Source: Ceratorhiza oryzae-sativae (Eukaryota > Basidiomycota > Agaricomycetes > Cantharellales > Ceratobasidiaceae). Taken from it: 64,000 nucleotides of DNA. This document shows, piece by piece, positions 1 through 14,038 of this stretch. Numbering within the stretch: the first letter of the stretch is position 1; each line of letters begins with the position of its first letter. The position numbers and the translations under genes were made by a program. The notes under the pieces were generated by a model. It had not been told where the DNA came from. It was given only the letters and a program-made list of their open reading frames with translations, and did no database searches. The stretch spans positions 806,001 through 870,000 of the forward strand of contig JARWMV010000238.1 in assembly GCA_030998015.1 (NCBI GenBank). Reading direction: 5' to 3'.

Positions 1-2879
<2,879 letters not shown>

Positions 2880-3305
2880 TTTGGTCTATTTCGACGCGAT
2901 AATGTCTCCCCTTGGCTCAAGTTTCTAGTACAAAATCAAATCTAGGCCTAGAGAGCGCGGGAAGGCTGAACGAGCGAGTTGCCTTGCTGGCGTCGCGGTC
3001 GCCAATGAGGAACTTGGATGACCCGCGTGGTCGGATAGGAGGACCCTGAGATGACTTGATCAACGAAATTTAATTTTTTGTGTCCTCGCACCGCAACCAC
3101 CGTGAGGTGAGTATATCTGCCCATACATATATTGTCTCCTAGGATGAGATACTTAGATGACGAGTCTGAGCTCAAGGCCAGAGGGTTCCTTTGCGCCTTG
3201 TCGTTGACGACTCCAACTAAAAAATACCATTCATGCTTTCCTGACTCTTCGCCCTATCCTCAACATTATTGTTTAACATTATGCTGACTGGAACGCATCC
3301 CACAG
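2880..3305. promoter_or_regulatory. Divergent intergenic promoter, zinc transporter / TSR4
   Basis: This 426-bp stretch separates the minus-strand zinc transporter start from the plus-strand TSR4 start, so it should carry both promoters. No gene and no convincing TATA box were seen. The final 60 bases before the TSR4 ATG are pyrimidine-rich, as usual for fungal transcription starts. Confidence 0.5.
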
Positions 3306-4917
3306 ATGTCTGACGAATCCGACTGGTCCGACTCTGAAGGTAGCGTTGACCAACAGCAGACGAGCGTCTTGCTCGGCATACCGGACGGAGAGATCGTAGA
3401 CCCAAAGGATCTGCGTGATCCCAATGTCTCGCGCCTCGGCGGGAAGCCTGTGCGTCCTGTGTTTGCCTATTCCTAGGGGGTACGTACTTACTATTTCCTT
3501 ATTTTCATGTTCTTCGTTTTGTATACACACAATGCAATTTCAATCGGATTAGTGCTTTATCCCTGGAGTGAAGCGACCACCACCCGAATCTGCAGTATGC
3601 AAGGTGTGCAACAAGCCTTGTGAGGTACTGTTGCACATTTGGTGCCCGTTTGAGAACAGTCCGATGGATCGAGTGCTTTATGTGTTTGGATGCGCAACTG
3701 CTGGGTGTCAACGGAGACCTGGGAGGCAAGCTAGGTATTGTTTGTCCTACAAGTGTTCTGACATTACGGAGCTGTAGTGTGCGTGCCTTTCGTCAATTGC
3801 GGTTCAACAACAAATATGCCGCGAAATTGGAGAAGAGGAAGCAAAGGGCTAAAGAGAGAGAAGGCAAGGAAAAGGAAAAGGCTGCATTCGGGAAAGATCT
3901 AAAGACTAACCCGTTTTCCGTATGTCTAATGCCACTCTATTATCTATGCTTCGCACGGATTAACACATTATTACAGATGGGGGGTGCGAATGTCGGAGGA
4001 ATCGCCAATGTATTCGGCAGCGGGTTCAGCGAACCGTCGGTTGCAGAAGTCGAAGGGGACGAGTTGGCGAGTGGTGGGAGTGAAGACGAATACGAGTACG
4101 AAGAAGACACAATCGAAGGCGAGGCTAAAGAGGGGGACAAAACCAAAGGGGAAGAAGTAGATGCGCTTGCCGCGGCCCTGACGAACACATCCATTGCCCT
4201 GGGGTCTGATTGGGGCGCTACGCCCGCATACCCAGCGATGTATTTGAACACCGTGTACGAATACATCTCTCCGCTCAAGCCCGAAATCGAGAAGAAGGTG
4301 AAAAAGGAGGGTGCAGGAGGGGTATCAGGAGGGGATATGTGGAGCCTGGAGCAGTATGAGCGAGCAAAGGATGTGGACGAGGTGTTCCAGCGATTCGCCA
4401 CGAGGGTTGCTGAGGAGGGCGCGCAGTGCATTAGGCGAGTGTTCCATTTGGGATGGCATATATACAGTGTTAACTGATATTTGTAGGTATGAACTTGGGG
4501 GCACCCCTCTGCCGTTCCATACCGACGATGTGTACAAAATGCTATTTCCGGCGGCAGCAGTCGCTCCAGGAACGGCTATTTCCGTCACAAACGCGGCGCA
4601 CACAGTAGCTTCCCCTCTTGCCCCTCGTCCAATACGACCCGTCGGTCCTGCCATCGTGCGGACGTTGCGGGGCTCGCCGAGTATTCGAATGCCAACTGAT
4701 GCCAAACATCATCAACCTGCTCAAGCGCCCACAAGATACGACAGGGTCGGACGATTCAGAGGAGGGTCGCAAGAGGCTTGTTGCGGCTGCATTGGGCGGG
4801 CAGGGGGGTGTTGGGATGGAGTGGGGGACATGTATGGTGTTTGTATGCGAAGCCGACTGTTGCGACGGGCGAGAGTGCTGGCGCGAGGAAGAGGTGCTTG
4901 TGCAGTGGGAGAGATAG
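3306..4917 (+). CDS. TSR4: TSR4/PDCD2 family protein, Rps2 chaperone in 40S biogenesis
   Basis: Six exons fit: 3306-3449, 3553-3734, 3778-3919, 3977-4434, 4487-4559, 4609-4917, giving about 435 residues. The N-terminal part has the LLGIPDG motif and a zinc-binding region, C-K-V-C-N-K followed by W-C-P-F-E-N-S-P-M-D-R and C-A-T-A-G-C-Q. A conserved F-R-Q-L-R-F-N block and a charged linker follow. The C-terminal PDCD2_C domain has R-Y-E-L-G-G-T-P-L and then C-G-R-C-G-A-R-R-V-F-E-C-Q-L-M-P. In yeast Tsr4 is a dedicated co-translational chaperone of ribosomal protein Rps2 (uS5). Intron 4435-4486 must use a GC donor (AG|GCGAGT) to keep the frame. The last intron, 4560-4608, has a weak GTCGCT donor and is the least certain junction, but some intron is required because the frame changes and a TAG lies at 4606-4608. 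Confidence 0.9.
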
Positions 4918-5483
4918 CCGGCGGCTGTATGCATACATGAACTCTGAGCGAAAGTTTTGAAGATAGATGCCGGGGCTGTGTGCACCAATCACAAGGCAGA
5001 ACCAGTGTTGTCGGGTGTTGTGCCGGGCAACTGAATTGGGCACGTGGGACCCTGGCTGGATCGTCTGGCGCCGCGGAGTGGTACGAGAGGGCCGGCTCTG
5101 ACGACGACGACGAGATTCTTTCCAGCACGCGTTGGGGAATCGACCCGTCTGTCTGGTATTTATTTTGTCGGGGAAGGGCGCCAGTCACGCGAGCGTTCCT
5201 TCCTCGTTGGGGTCTCGAGCGGAGAGTCCATCACGTCGGCTTCTTCCCTCTGTTCTCTCCGCCATCTTTGCGCCTTGCGACGAGCCGGCCCGACGCGTCC
5301 CCCCGCGCGTGAATAGACTTGTTCCTCGCAATATAATCCCCGAGGTGAGCCGTCGCTGCATTCCCCTTCTCCCTTCCACTCGTTTTATCTATCCCTCGCG
5401 TTGTCTCCCAGTCTTTTCTCTTATTTATCCCACCGGTGCTCATCCACACCGCCCACAGCGCTGCACCTGCGCACTAGAGCTCT
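4918..5483. promoter_or_regulatory. Intergenic region / 5' leader upstream of the RhoGAP gene
   Basis: About 570 bp between the TSR4 stop and the RhoGAP start. The right half is strongly pyrimidine-rich. A GTGAGC near 5345 and a CACTAG just before the ATG would allow a 5'-UTR intron, but this is only a possibility. The reading frames seen here show no family resemblance. Confidence 0.35.
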
Positions 5484-8400
5484 ATGGCGACCACAAAAGC
5501 AGAGCGAAGACGGACCGTGATGAATACCACGAACTTTGACCCCTCCCTCATCGCCGGATCCTCCTCTTCATCTGCACCAACACTTGCCCCAGCACCCCCT
5601 CCTCCCTCGGCCCCCGCCAACACCCAAAGCAAAACGGCCTCGTCCCGGTCGGTCGCCCCACGCCAGTCTGCCCAGTCGGTGTCGTCGTTGTCGTCGAACC
5701 CCTCGGCCAACGCGTCGTCCCAGAAAACGCTCGACCAAGTCTTGGCCGCGGCATCTCCGCCTGGGGATCTGCACGGCGCGCTCAGCTCGCTGCTTGACGA
5801 GCGCAACACTGTTGTTCAGCAAAACGCGCAGCTCTGGCGTATTATCGAGAAGCAAAAGGCGAGTCTGGCCTCGGCGTCCAAGGACCTGGACCGCATTCGT
5901 GCCGAGCGGGAGCGCTACCGCCGTCTGTTTGAGGAGACCGCCGCGAGCGGGAGCAGCTCGGAGCGCGAACGCCGCTCACGCGTTCCCCCCGGCGTGCGGG
6001 CCGTCTCACATGGCAGGGCGCCCATGTCCAGGCACCAGAGCGACGACGTGGGTGAGTTCGGGCATCTTATTTTCACACAACCCACATATGGCTTATTTTC
6101 GCGCTCTGCCCTTTCTCGTTTCGGTTGGTCTGGGTGCGTGTGCAGTCCATCGAGGGTCCGGCCGCGATGAACCGTCCCAGCCCAACGGCCACGCGGGAGA
6201 GCATCCAGAGGTTGTTCCGTCCGCCATTTTAGGTGCGGGATTGCTCGAGCCGTCTATGTCTGATCGCGAGCAAGCGAGTCGGCCGCCGGCTAGGTCAGAG
6301 TCTTTGCCCACAAACGCGAATGGGCACATGGCAGAAGGATCGTCATCGGGGAACCTGGTTGATTCCATCCAGGCTATTCCTCAGAACTCAGCTACGCCCA
6401 GCTTGCAACTACCACCTGAGCACGAGCAGGTACCATCGGCTGCCGCACCCTCCTCCCTTCAGTCCTTCCTCCTCCCTCAGGAGCAAGCAACACTTAGCGT
6501 GAGCACTCAGAAGAGGCGCAACCGGGAGTCGCGAATCGACTTGCCCGACGAAGCACGGCAGTATATCGAACACATGTCGGAACCAACCCATACCCCTCCG
6601 CTCCCTGAACCAGCTGCTATGTTCGCCCCTCCGGCACTTGCACCCCAGCAATCATACCCACCTCCACCTCCATCGCTTCAGCACTCCCGAATGTAGCGAC
6701 AGTGTCGCCTATGAATTTTGATGGGACGTTTGCCCAACGCATCGACCAGACTTCGGCTCCGCAGCCTGCTCCGGTCCAACAAGTCCAACAGGCGTCAACT
6801 CATGCCCCGCCTTATCCCAAGACACCTACTCCAGCATGTCTCTGGCTTCCAAGCCCCACCGCCACCGCCCCCATTGCCAAACGCTCACTCAAGAATACCA
6901 GCTGATATGCTTCTCGACACCGACGATGACTTTAGTGCAGATGGCCACAGTTCGACCGTATATTCCCCCGCCGAGTCTTCCAGGCAAGGGGTACCCATGA
7001 TCATCCGAAACGCACCCTCAATTCCGTCTATAAATACACATATGAACCCGAGCTCGATCCAAACATCCTCGCTCCGTTCATCCAACCAAGATGACACTGC
7101 GTCACTTGATTCAAGCCCAGTCGCCACGTCTCCTACATCTCCGACCTCAACGCCTCCACCACATTACCTCCAGGGCGCCACAAACCCGTCCCAGGCACAG
7201 CCACCCAGGATGGCTCGAACCCAGTCTTCGCAAACAACGACGACCATGTCAGCACCACGTCTGACGCCGTTTGACCTCACCACGGCAGCGATCTCTGTAC
7301 CGATTTCGCATATCCGAGCCAATGAACGTGGCAAGGAGGTGTTGAGCTTTGTAATCGAGATTGCGTTGGATCCGAGCGTCGAGCGCGAGGGCTGGAAGAT
7401 TGAAAAACTGTACTCTGACGTGTTGGCGTTGGACGTTAAAGTGAGACAGTCGCTTGGGAGGAGCGCGTTGAAGAGAATTGCGCCGCTGCCAGACGCAAAG
7501 CTGTTCAAGGATAATGCGCCGTCCAAGGTTGATCAGCGCAAGGTGAGTGCTGTGACGCTCTCTTCGATTGATGATCCCATCTGATCTCAACATGGGCTGC
7601 TTTGATAGGCAATGCTGCAGGCGTATTTGCAGTCGGTATTGCAAGCGCCGTGGAAAAACGTGAATGACGTTTCTGCGTTTTTCACCTCCGATGTGATTTC
7701 GCATGCGCGTGCGCCGGTCTCTCATCCGGGATACAAGGAAGGGTATCTGACCAAGCGGGGCAAGAACTTTGGAGGGTGGAAGACGAGGTATTTTGTGCTA
7801 CAGAGTCCGGTTTTGGAGTATTATGAAAGCGTGAGGGTTTTGGGCGCTGGTTTGTTCGACATTGGCTGATTTTAATGGCTGTAGCGCGGTGGAGCTCATC
7901 TCGGGTCTATTTCTCTCGTCGGATCCCAGATTGGACGACAACAACGACAGGCGTCACGCGACCAGGACGACGAGAACGCGTACCGACACGCATTCCTTAT
8001 CATAGAAGGCAAACGTGGTCCGTCTGGCGCGCTCAATCGACACGTACTCTGTGCGCAGAGTGACGAGGACCGAGATAGCTGGGTCGAGGTGCTCGTTCGA
8101 TATGTCGTGGGTGAATACGACAAACCGTCGAATGAGACGCAATCACAGGTTTCCACTACCCAGTCGCGTGCGTCGACGAGCTCGTTTCAGGAGCAGCCCC
8201 GGCGGAATCGGGCCATGTCCAAGGATGAGATTCTCAAGGGCAACGCGCTGCCAATCTCGCAACTTGCGCCTGATGCATCCAACGCCAAACTGTTCCAGTC
8301 TGCTCCCCCACCCCCTGAGCCATCCCAGCCGATTCCGATCGACAATGCGGCGAAGCATGCGTTGAACCAGGGACAAGCATCCCAGGAAGTTCCGCTCTCT

Positions 8401-10138
8401 AGCTCGTTGCCGTCACATCTAGATGTTGCGATGGCCGCTGCTGCTCCTGGAGGGTCCGGCGTGCCTGGTCAACGATCAAACTCGGAGCTAGGTCACTATC
8501 CTGATATGCCTGTACCTCGCAAAGCGAACCGCTCCTCGTTTCACCCTTCGGCTCCAGGCGCACCGCAGCCACAGACCCAACCACAACCGCAGCGGGCACC
8601 ATCGCCGGACAAGGTCAAGATCTCGGGCCCAATGAATGGTGTGCCGATCCCTGCTGGGTACCGGTTTGGAGGCAAGGATCCGGATGCCAATCATGCTTCT
8701 TCCGGGAACGATCGTGACCGAAAAGCCAAGTCGGGCAGGTTTTGGGGATTCGGTAAGGCGGGCGGTGAGTCGTGTGTTGATCGTTTATGATGAACCGTGT
8801 GTTGATGGTGGTGCGTGTAGGAGAGAAAGCGTTTGCAAGCGCTCAGCCTGTGCCTCCTGTTGCACGATCCGTGTTTGGTATACCGCTGCAAGAATCCTTG
8901 GCAATTGCGCAAATCGCGAATCTACCCGCGATTGTGTTTAGGTGTATCGAATACTTGGAAGCCAAGAAGGCCGATCAGGAGGAGGGTATTTATAGGTTGA
9001 GTGGGAGCTCGGCAGTAATTAAGAATTTGAAAGACAGATTCAATACTGGTGGGGTGCCTTCCTCCGGCATGCTTGTGCTGTTGGCTGACGAAATATAACA
9101 GAAGGGGATGTCAACCTGCTCGAGAGCGAAGAGTATTGGGATCCACACGCTGTCGCCGGCTTGCTCAAGTCGTATCTTCGAGAGCTTCCATCGAGCATTT
9201 TGACGAGAGATTTGCATCTGTTGTTCTTGGCTGTCATCGGTGCGTTTTCTGTACAGTCTGCCCTTGGTTCCGGCTGATCGTGTGGCATACAGATCTGGCT
9301 GACCCGCAAGAACGGGTATCCGAGCTAGCGTCGCTCATTTCTCAATTACCTTTGGCCAACTATAGTCTCTTGCGAGCGTTGACCGCGCATCTGATTCTCA
9401 TCGTACAAAACTCGAATGTGAACAAGATGACGATGCGCAACGTCGGGATCGTGTTCAGTCCGACGTTGGGGATTCCAGCAGGCGTGTTCAGCCTGATGCT
9501 CAATGAGTTTAACCGAGTGTTCAGTGTCGAGGCGGAGATTGCCCAGGCCGACGCCGTACCACCCGCAGAGCCCGATACATCATTAGCCGCGCCATCGACA
9601 GATGTGGCTACTGGTGCAAACCCGCGACCGAAGCGCACATTGTCAGACCCTAGCAGAAGGAACAGTCGAAGTTATAACGACGCCCATGCGGATAAACTCT
9701 TAGGCCTTGGTGGCCGGACTCTCAAGGGTGTGTACCGATCACACGAATGCTAGTTGTATGGCTCATCTATTTCATATTTTAGTTGCCGAAGAGTCAGACG
9801 AAGAGGAGGGCGTTATCTTGGAGAATAGTGACTCGGAGGACGAGACGGACAACAACTCGGTTCCGCTTAGCCAGTCGCCGCCAGAGACTCCCGGCATAAC
9901 TCCGTCTTTCCAGCAACGACTCGATCCTCCTCCCGAGTCTGCGCACAAAGGTCACTCGGCTGCGGTAGCGGCCGCTCGTGGTCTGCAAGTTGCAACCTCT
10001 GGCCAGCACCAACGATCGTTCTCTGGACTCGGGCCGGGGTCTGCTGGACCCGGTTTACCTCAATCCCCACGGCCAGTTGGGAGGCTACCTGGTTCGCCAG
10101 CCACAGGAAGCGCCTCACCCGCGACCCCGCGAGTATGA
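5484..10138 (+). CDS. PX-PH-RhoGAP domain protein, Bem3 type Rho GTPase-activating protein
   Basis: Large multi-exon gene. It starts at the ATG at 5484 with a Ser/Pro-rich segment and a short coiled coil (L-D-E-R-N-T-V-V-Q-Q-N, about residues 110-150). After a disordered linker comes a PX domain (about 7290-7640), a PH domain (about 7730-8115; G-Y-L-T-K-R-G, ending D-S-W-V-E-V-L) and a RhoGAP domain (about 8870-9545). The arginine finger lies in G-I-Y-R-L-S-G-S; V-G-I-V-F-S-P-T-L is the conserved GAP block. An acidic/Ser-Pro tail ends at the TGA at 10136-10138. Bem3-type GAPs switch off Cdc42 at membranes, PX and PH binding phosphoinositides. GT-AG introns lie near 6051-6146, 7541-7609, 7831-7884, 8764-8819, 9049-9100, 9239-9291 and 9727-9781. 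Between 6590 and 6910 the frame changes twice without good introns (see findings). Confidence 0.88.
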
Positions 10139-10511
10139 TTCACTTTCTGCTTTACATATGGCCCCTCTCTGGGTCTAGTTATTTCTTGTCCATCGCGTTT
10201 GGCTTCGGTCTTCGGCTGGTTGTCCTCATACCCCTTTGAGCGGAGCTCATTCTGTTTTTTGATACTTGTCCCTTTGCCTGGCGTTGGTTTGACCGAGCCT
10301 CTTATAATATACATAGGGGATGATGTTCTTGACCTTTTATGCAGTCAGTGTTTTCGGTTTTCTTTTAGCAAATCTCGCGCACGAACTATATGCATGTAAC
10401 AATCGTATTTGGGATCCTGTGAATTTTAGGCGGCGGGAACTCAGTTATTTAACGCCGGTGGCAGTGTCTCGTGTGACCTGGTGTTTCTTTTGTTGTTCAA
10501 CGATAGGTACG
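10139..10511. other. Intergenic region between the RhoGAP gene and SHR3
   Basis: 373 bp holding the RhoGAP 3' end and the SHR3 promoter. It is T-rich and I see no gene in it. Confidence 0.4.
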
Positions 10512-11299
10512 ATGGGGTTCAGACACGCCGCGGTTCTCAGTTCGGTCTCATTCTTCCTTGGTGAGTGCGGTTTGTCACGCAGTACGTGATGATAGGCTCA
10601 TGCCGAGTTGATAGGCATCCTTTTCATTTGCTTCAACGTCGACCACAAGATTCTCTATGCAGCACCTCTCACAGACAAGATTGTCAACGATGGGTTTGAG
10701 TTCTACACCACATTTTTCAACGCACCAGGTGCCGTAAAGGTGAATAATATACGTATGCTGGCCAAGATGGTGGCTGATCAAGGCGCAGGCGTTGCTTCAT
10801 GCAATGATGGCACTCGGTATTGTTAGCCTTATCGCGAAGCTCCACGTATGGGATGATAGTGCACTCTTCTTTGACGGCAGCAGTTTGGGCGAGTACTTGC
10901 ATGAGATACATGTTGAGGAAGCATAGCTAATACGATTCATCAGCTGCGTTCGTCTTTGGTGTCATTCTCTACGCCTCGGTCGTCCTTCCTGCGTTGAAGA
11001 TCATAGTCACCCCCCTCTCGACCGATATTCGCAATGAGCAGATCGAGTCTCTTAGGATCTTGGCCGCTGGAAATACCCTAATTATCATCTGCCTTGTTGC
11101 AGTACTCGTCCTTCAGGCAAGCAGCCCATTTATGTCAGCGCTACACCCTAATTTTAATTCTGCATTACAGGGTGGGCAGGAATACGCTAGGCGCTATGAA
11201 GCACGTGAACTTGCCAAGATCCAGGAGCAAGAACGTAAAGAGGCCGCTGCTGCAGGCGCGCCTCCAGCCACGTCGCCTGAAGAAAAGAAAAACCAATAG
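10512..11299 (+). CDS. SHR3: SHR3-family ER membrane chaperone for amino-acid permeases
   Basis: Five exons fit exactly (10512-10560, 10615-10739, 10789-10888, 10944-11116, 11171-11299), giving 191 residues. Four hydrophobic segments are visible (F-F-L-G-I-L-F-I-C-F; A-L-L-H-A-M-M-A-L-G-I-V; A-F-V-F-G-V-I-L-Y; I-I-I-C-L-V-A-V-L-V-L-Q), with the family block G-F-E-F-Y-T-T-F-F-N-A-P between the first two. The hydrophilic tail is Arg/Glu-rich, then Pro/Lys. Shr3 keeps amino-acid permeases soluble in the ER membrane so that they enter COPII vesicles. Two of the four introns appear to be GC-AG: 10889-10943 (donor GCGAGT, branch-like GCTAATAC) and 11117-11170 (CAG|GCAAGC, CTAAT near its end). The second is 54 nt, in frame and stop-free, so it could be mistaken for exon. 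Confidence 0.87.
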
Positions 11300-12158
11300 G
11301 GAATGACCACGTGTTGAAATCCTGCGATTTGTTACTAGACCTGCGCAGATGTAACGCTGTCTCTGTTAGTGGATTCGGGATGCTCTCCTTGAACTGTGCC
11401 ATCGCTGTCGTCTTGTATTATTGTACGTATGCTCGGATTTTTAATGCATGTGCCTGCCAGAATTACGTATTCCGTGTGACTGTGCATACATTCCATTCAG
11501 ATGTATTCCGTTGCTACCGCAGTTGGCCACTTGTCCTCTCCAAATGTGCTACCTACATTGTGAAATCATGGTGTGTGCTGAAGCATGGCACTGCATCCAG
11601 TGGCTAGTTACGTAATCATCTGGGTCAAGAGCGAAAGAAATAATTACTATAAAATACACCCTGTACGCTAATGATCCTGTTCAAAGCCGTCGGGGAACCT
11701 AGTATCGATTTGTGTCTTGTCTGGTTTAGTGTTGATTTTTTCGTCACTGATGTAGGTAATTTAGCGACCGCGCGGCCTGTTATTGCAGAGGAGCCGTATC
11801 TACCCTTCTGGCGTCACCAAAACAGAGCGACGGGCTGATTCGTTGACAGGCTCCAGTCACTCATCATTGCAGGCACATGGTCGGTATGGGTCTTTTGGCT
11901 ATCTCATGCACGTAACTACCCATTGTTTCAAAGAAACGAGCGTAAAAATAAAGGGGTGGTGTTCTGTTGGGTAGCGGGCAACGCAGGATGCATCGGTATG
12001 TTAGACACCTTTCTCGCCCGCTTATTTTGGGCACAACTATGCGTTAATGACAATGTGGCGTAAATGACTAGGCACCCTTCGGCTTCGCTCTCTTGGCGTG
12101 GAACACGCCAGTTGCGAGGGGCCGCTAGGAGAGATTCCGCTGTAATGTAGCTTCTGAG
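11300..12158. other. Intergenic region between SHR3 and lactonase copy 1
   Basis: About 860 bp, AT-rich at its left. Short open frames show no family resemblance. It holds a perfect 7-bp inverted repeat with a 3-nt loop at 12094-12110 (tggcgtg/cacgcca). No gene seen. Confidence 0.4.
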
Positions 12159-12367
12159 TGACGTAACGGGCAGAGATGGCCGTTGGATTCTCAACTATTT
12201 CCTAGTTTGATCAATTTCAAACGGGGACTACTCACCGGTTGCATACATTTAGATTCGAATTGCATTCGCACCGAGTTAAGTGCCTATTTTTGTTTGAAAA
12301 TACCGCAAGTATGCGGATGGAATTCCATCGACTTCCTGCGCCCAGGTATGAGTTTGAGGAGTATAAA
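12159..12367 (+). promoter_or_regulatory. Promoter of lactonase copy 1: TGACGTA motif, conserved block and TATA box
   Basis: TGACGTA at 12159-12165 is a bZIP/CRE-like site. It is followed by a block around 12212-12300 that is clearly similar to 15153-15240 upstream of copy 2. A TATAAA box lies at 12362-12367, 76 bp before the ATG. The same elements stand in the same order in front of copy 2, so the duplication included the promoter. Confidence 0.6.
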
Positions 12368-12437
12368 CACTCGACGTTTCTTGCACCAAACCCACACCCC
12401 TTTTTTCCTTCGTTCGTATTCCGACTACAGCCTTACT

Positions 12438-14038
12438 ATGTTTTATTCTTGCTTTACTTCTACTCTCCTGCTGGTTTCAGGATTGGTTTCAGCCCATCCT
12501 ATGGGGACTAATGGTAGACCATCAGGAAAAATTGCTGGAGCAGCATACTGTGAGTAGTTTGAGAATCTTTCATTCGTTTGATTTGGGCTAACGAAGAGCC
12601 AGTCATGAGCAACGAGGCTTCCGGCAACAACATACTTATCAATACTATCGACCGCTCCGGCAATATATCTTATTCTCATGCCGTATCCACTGGCGGAAAG
12701 GGGGGCCATGGGAATAATAATGGAGCTCCCGATGGGCTTTTCAGTCAAGACTCGGTCAAGGTCGCCAAGAATGTATGTTGGTGACCATGTGTCTCACTGA
12801 GATACATCAAATAACCTTTTACTCCCTCAGATGTTGTTCGCGGTCAATGCTGGATCCAACACGGTCACCATGTTCAAGATTAACCAGCGGAACCCGACCG
12901 ATATACGTATGGTCGGCAAAGTAGGGATATGCAATTCTTGGGGTTAAACTTCCAATTAACATTCTCCGCCAGCCTGCCCCTTCGTGCGGAGAGTTCCCCG
13001 TTTCCGTCGCATTCTCTGAAAAGACGGAGAGGTTTGCGTTCTTAACGGAGGCAGCGTTAATGGCGTACAGTGCGTTAAACTTCGTCGGGGTTGTCGCCGG
13101 AGCTCATACTATATGCAGATGCTACCGAACCGATATGACCAAAGGCCTCATTCCCATTACAAACACCACTCGCTACCTTGGTCTCAATCAAACTACTCCA
13201 CCGGCTGGCCCGGCAGGAACTGTGTCCGACATTCTTTTTAGCTCTGACGGCGAGGCACTCCACGTAAGCGTGAAGGGCACTCCACCTACGCCTGGTACGC
13301 CTAGACTCGGTAGTTCTATCATTGGCTGGGAATTAACACTTATGGTCAGGTTTTATTGCTACCTACAAGGTCAACAAGTTGGATGGCTCGCTGTCAGATC
13401 AACCGGTCAAGACAACCCCAGCGGCTGGTGGAGCCTTGGTAGGTGCTTTATGTGTATGCGTTTTTAAAAACCCTAATGAGCTTCGTAGCCGTTCTCTATG
13501 ACCCTTCTTCCTCATACAAATGCGCTTCTCGCCACTGACCCCGCTATTGGATTTGCCATATTCGACTTTGCGAAGGGTGCTCAAGCAACTTCAACCGTGT
13601 TTCCTGTGACGGATCAAAAAGAAAACTGTTGGAGTGTTTTGAGTCGCAAGACTGGTAATATATATCTCACAGATGCCGGGACTTCGACCGTAACAGAGGT
13701 CCATGTCGGCCATAATCTCAACGCGAGTGTTGTTCGGCAATATCCGCTTGACACCGGGTCTGTGACCATTGATAGCGCTATCGCATCAGTCAAAGGAAAC
13801 GAGTAAGTTGCCGCCAGTCTAAAACATTGTTATCTCAAACTTACCTCAACTATCCAGTTTCCTGTATGTGCTCTCGGCAAATGCTACTTCGGTCGACGTT
13901 CTCTCTCTGAATGGACCGGCAAAGGCCTCCCGCATGCAAAGACTGAATATTCAATCCGCCGCGACTTCTATGGGTTCGCGAGTTACTATCAATCCGATCA
14001 ACCTTCAGGGTATGGCGACCTATGTGATGGCTGGGTAG
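12438..14038 (+). CDS. Secreted beta-propeller lactonase-like protein, tandem copy 1 (1-nt deletion)
   Basis: The start at 12438 gives a signal peptide (M-F-Y-S-C-F-T-S-T-L-L-L-V-S-G). The body matches the seven-bladed propeller family related to 6-phosphogluconolactonase/carboxymuconate cyclase, with repeated blades such as L-F-A-V-N-A-G-S-N-T-V, D-I-L-F-S-S-D-G and A-I-F-D-F. Substrate unknown. The gene ends with the TAG at 14036-14038 after M-A-T-Y-V-M-A-G. It is co-linear with copy 2 (15361-16954), including every intron position. Around 13023-13026, copy 1 has 'aagacggagag' where copy 2 has 'aagaccggagag'; the conserved G-E-V-C-V-L-N-G-G frame is therefore lost. If the next intron (13068-13116, donor GTGCGT, 49 nt, no stop) is retained, the frame is restored. 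So the copy is either a damaged gene, a sequence error or one making an altered protein. Confidence 0.75.

Noticed and set aside
3940..4431. 163-codon minus-strand frame opposite TSR4
   Set aside because: Antisense shadow of an acidic, Ser/Glu-rich exon; the plus-strand protein is clearly the conserved one.
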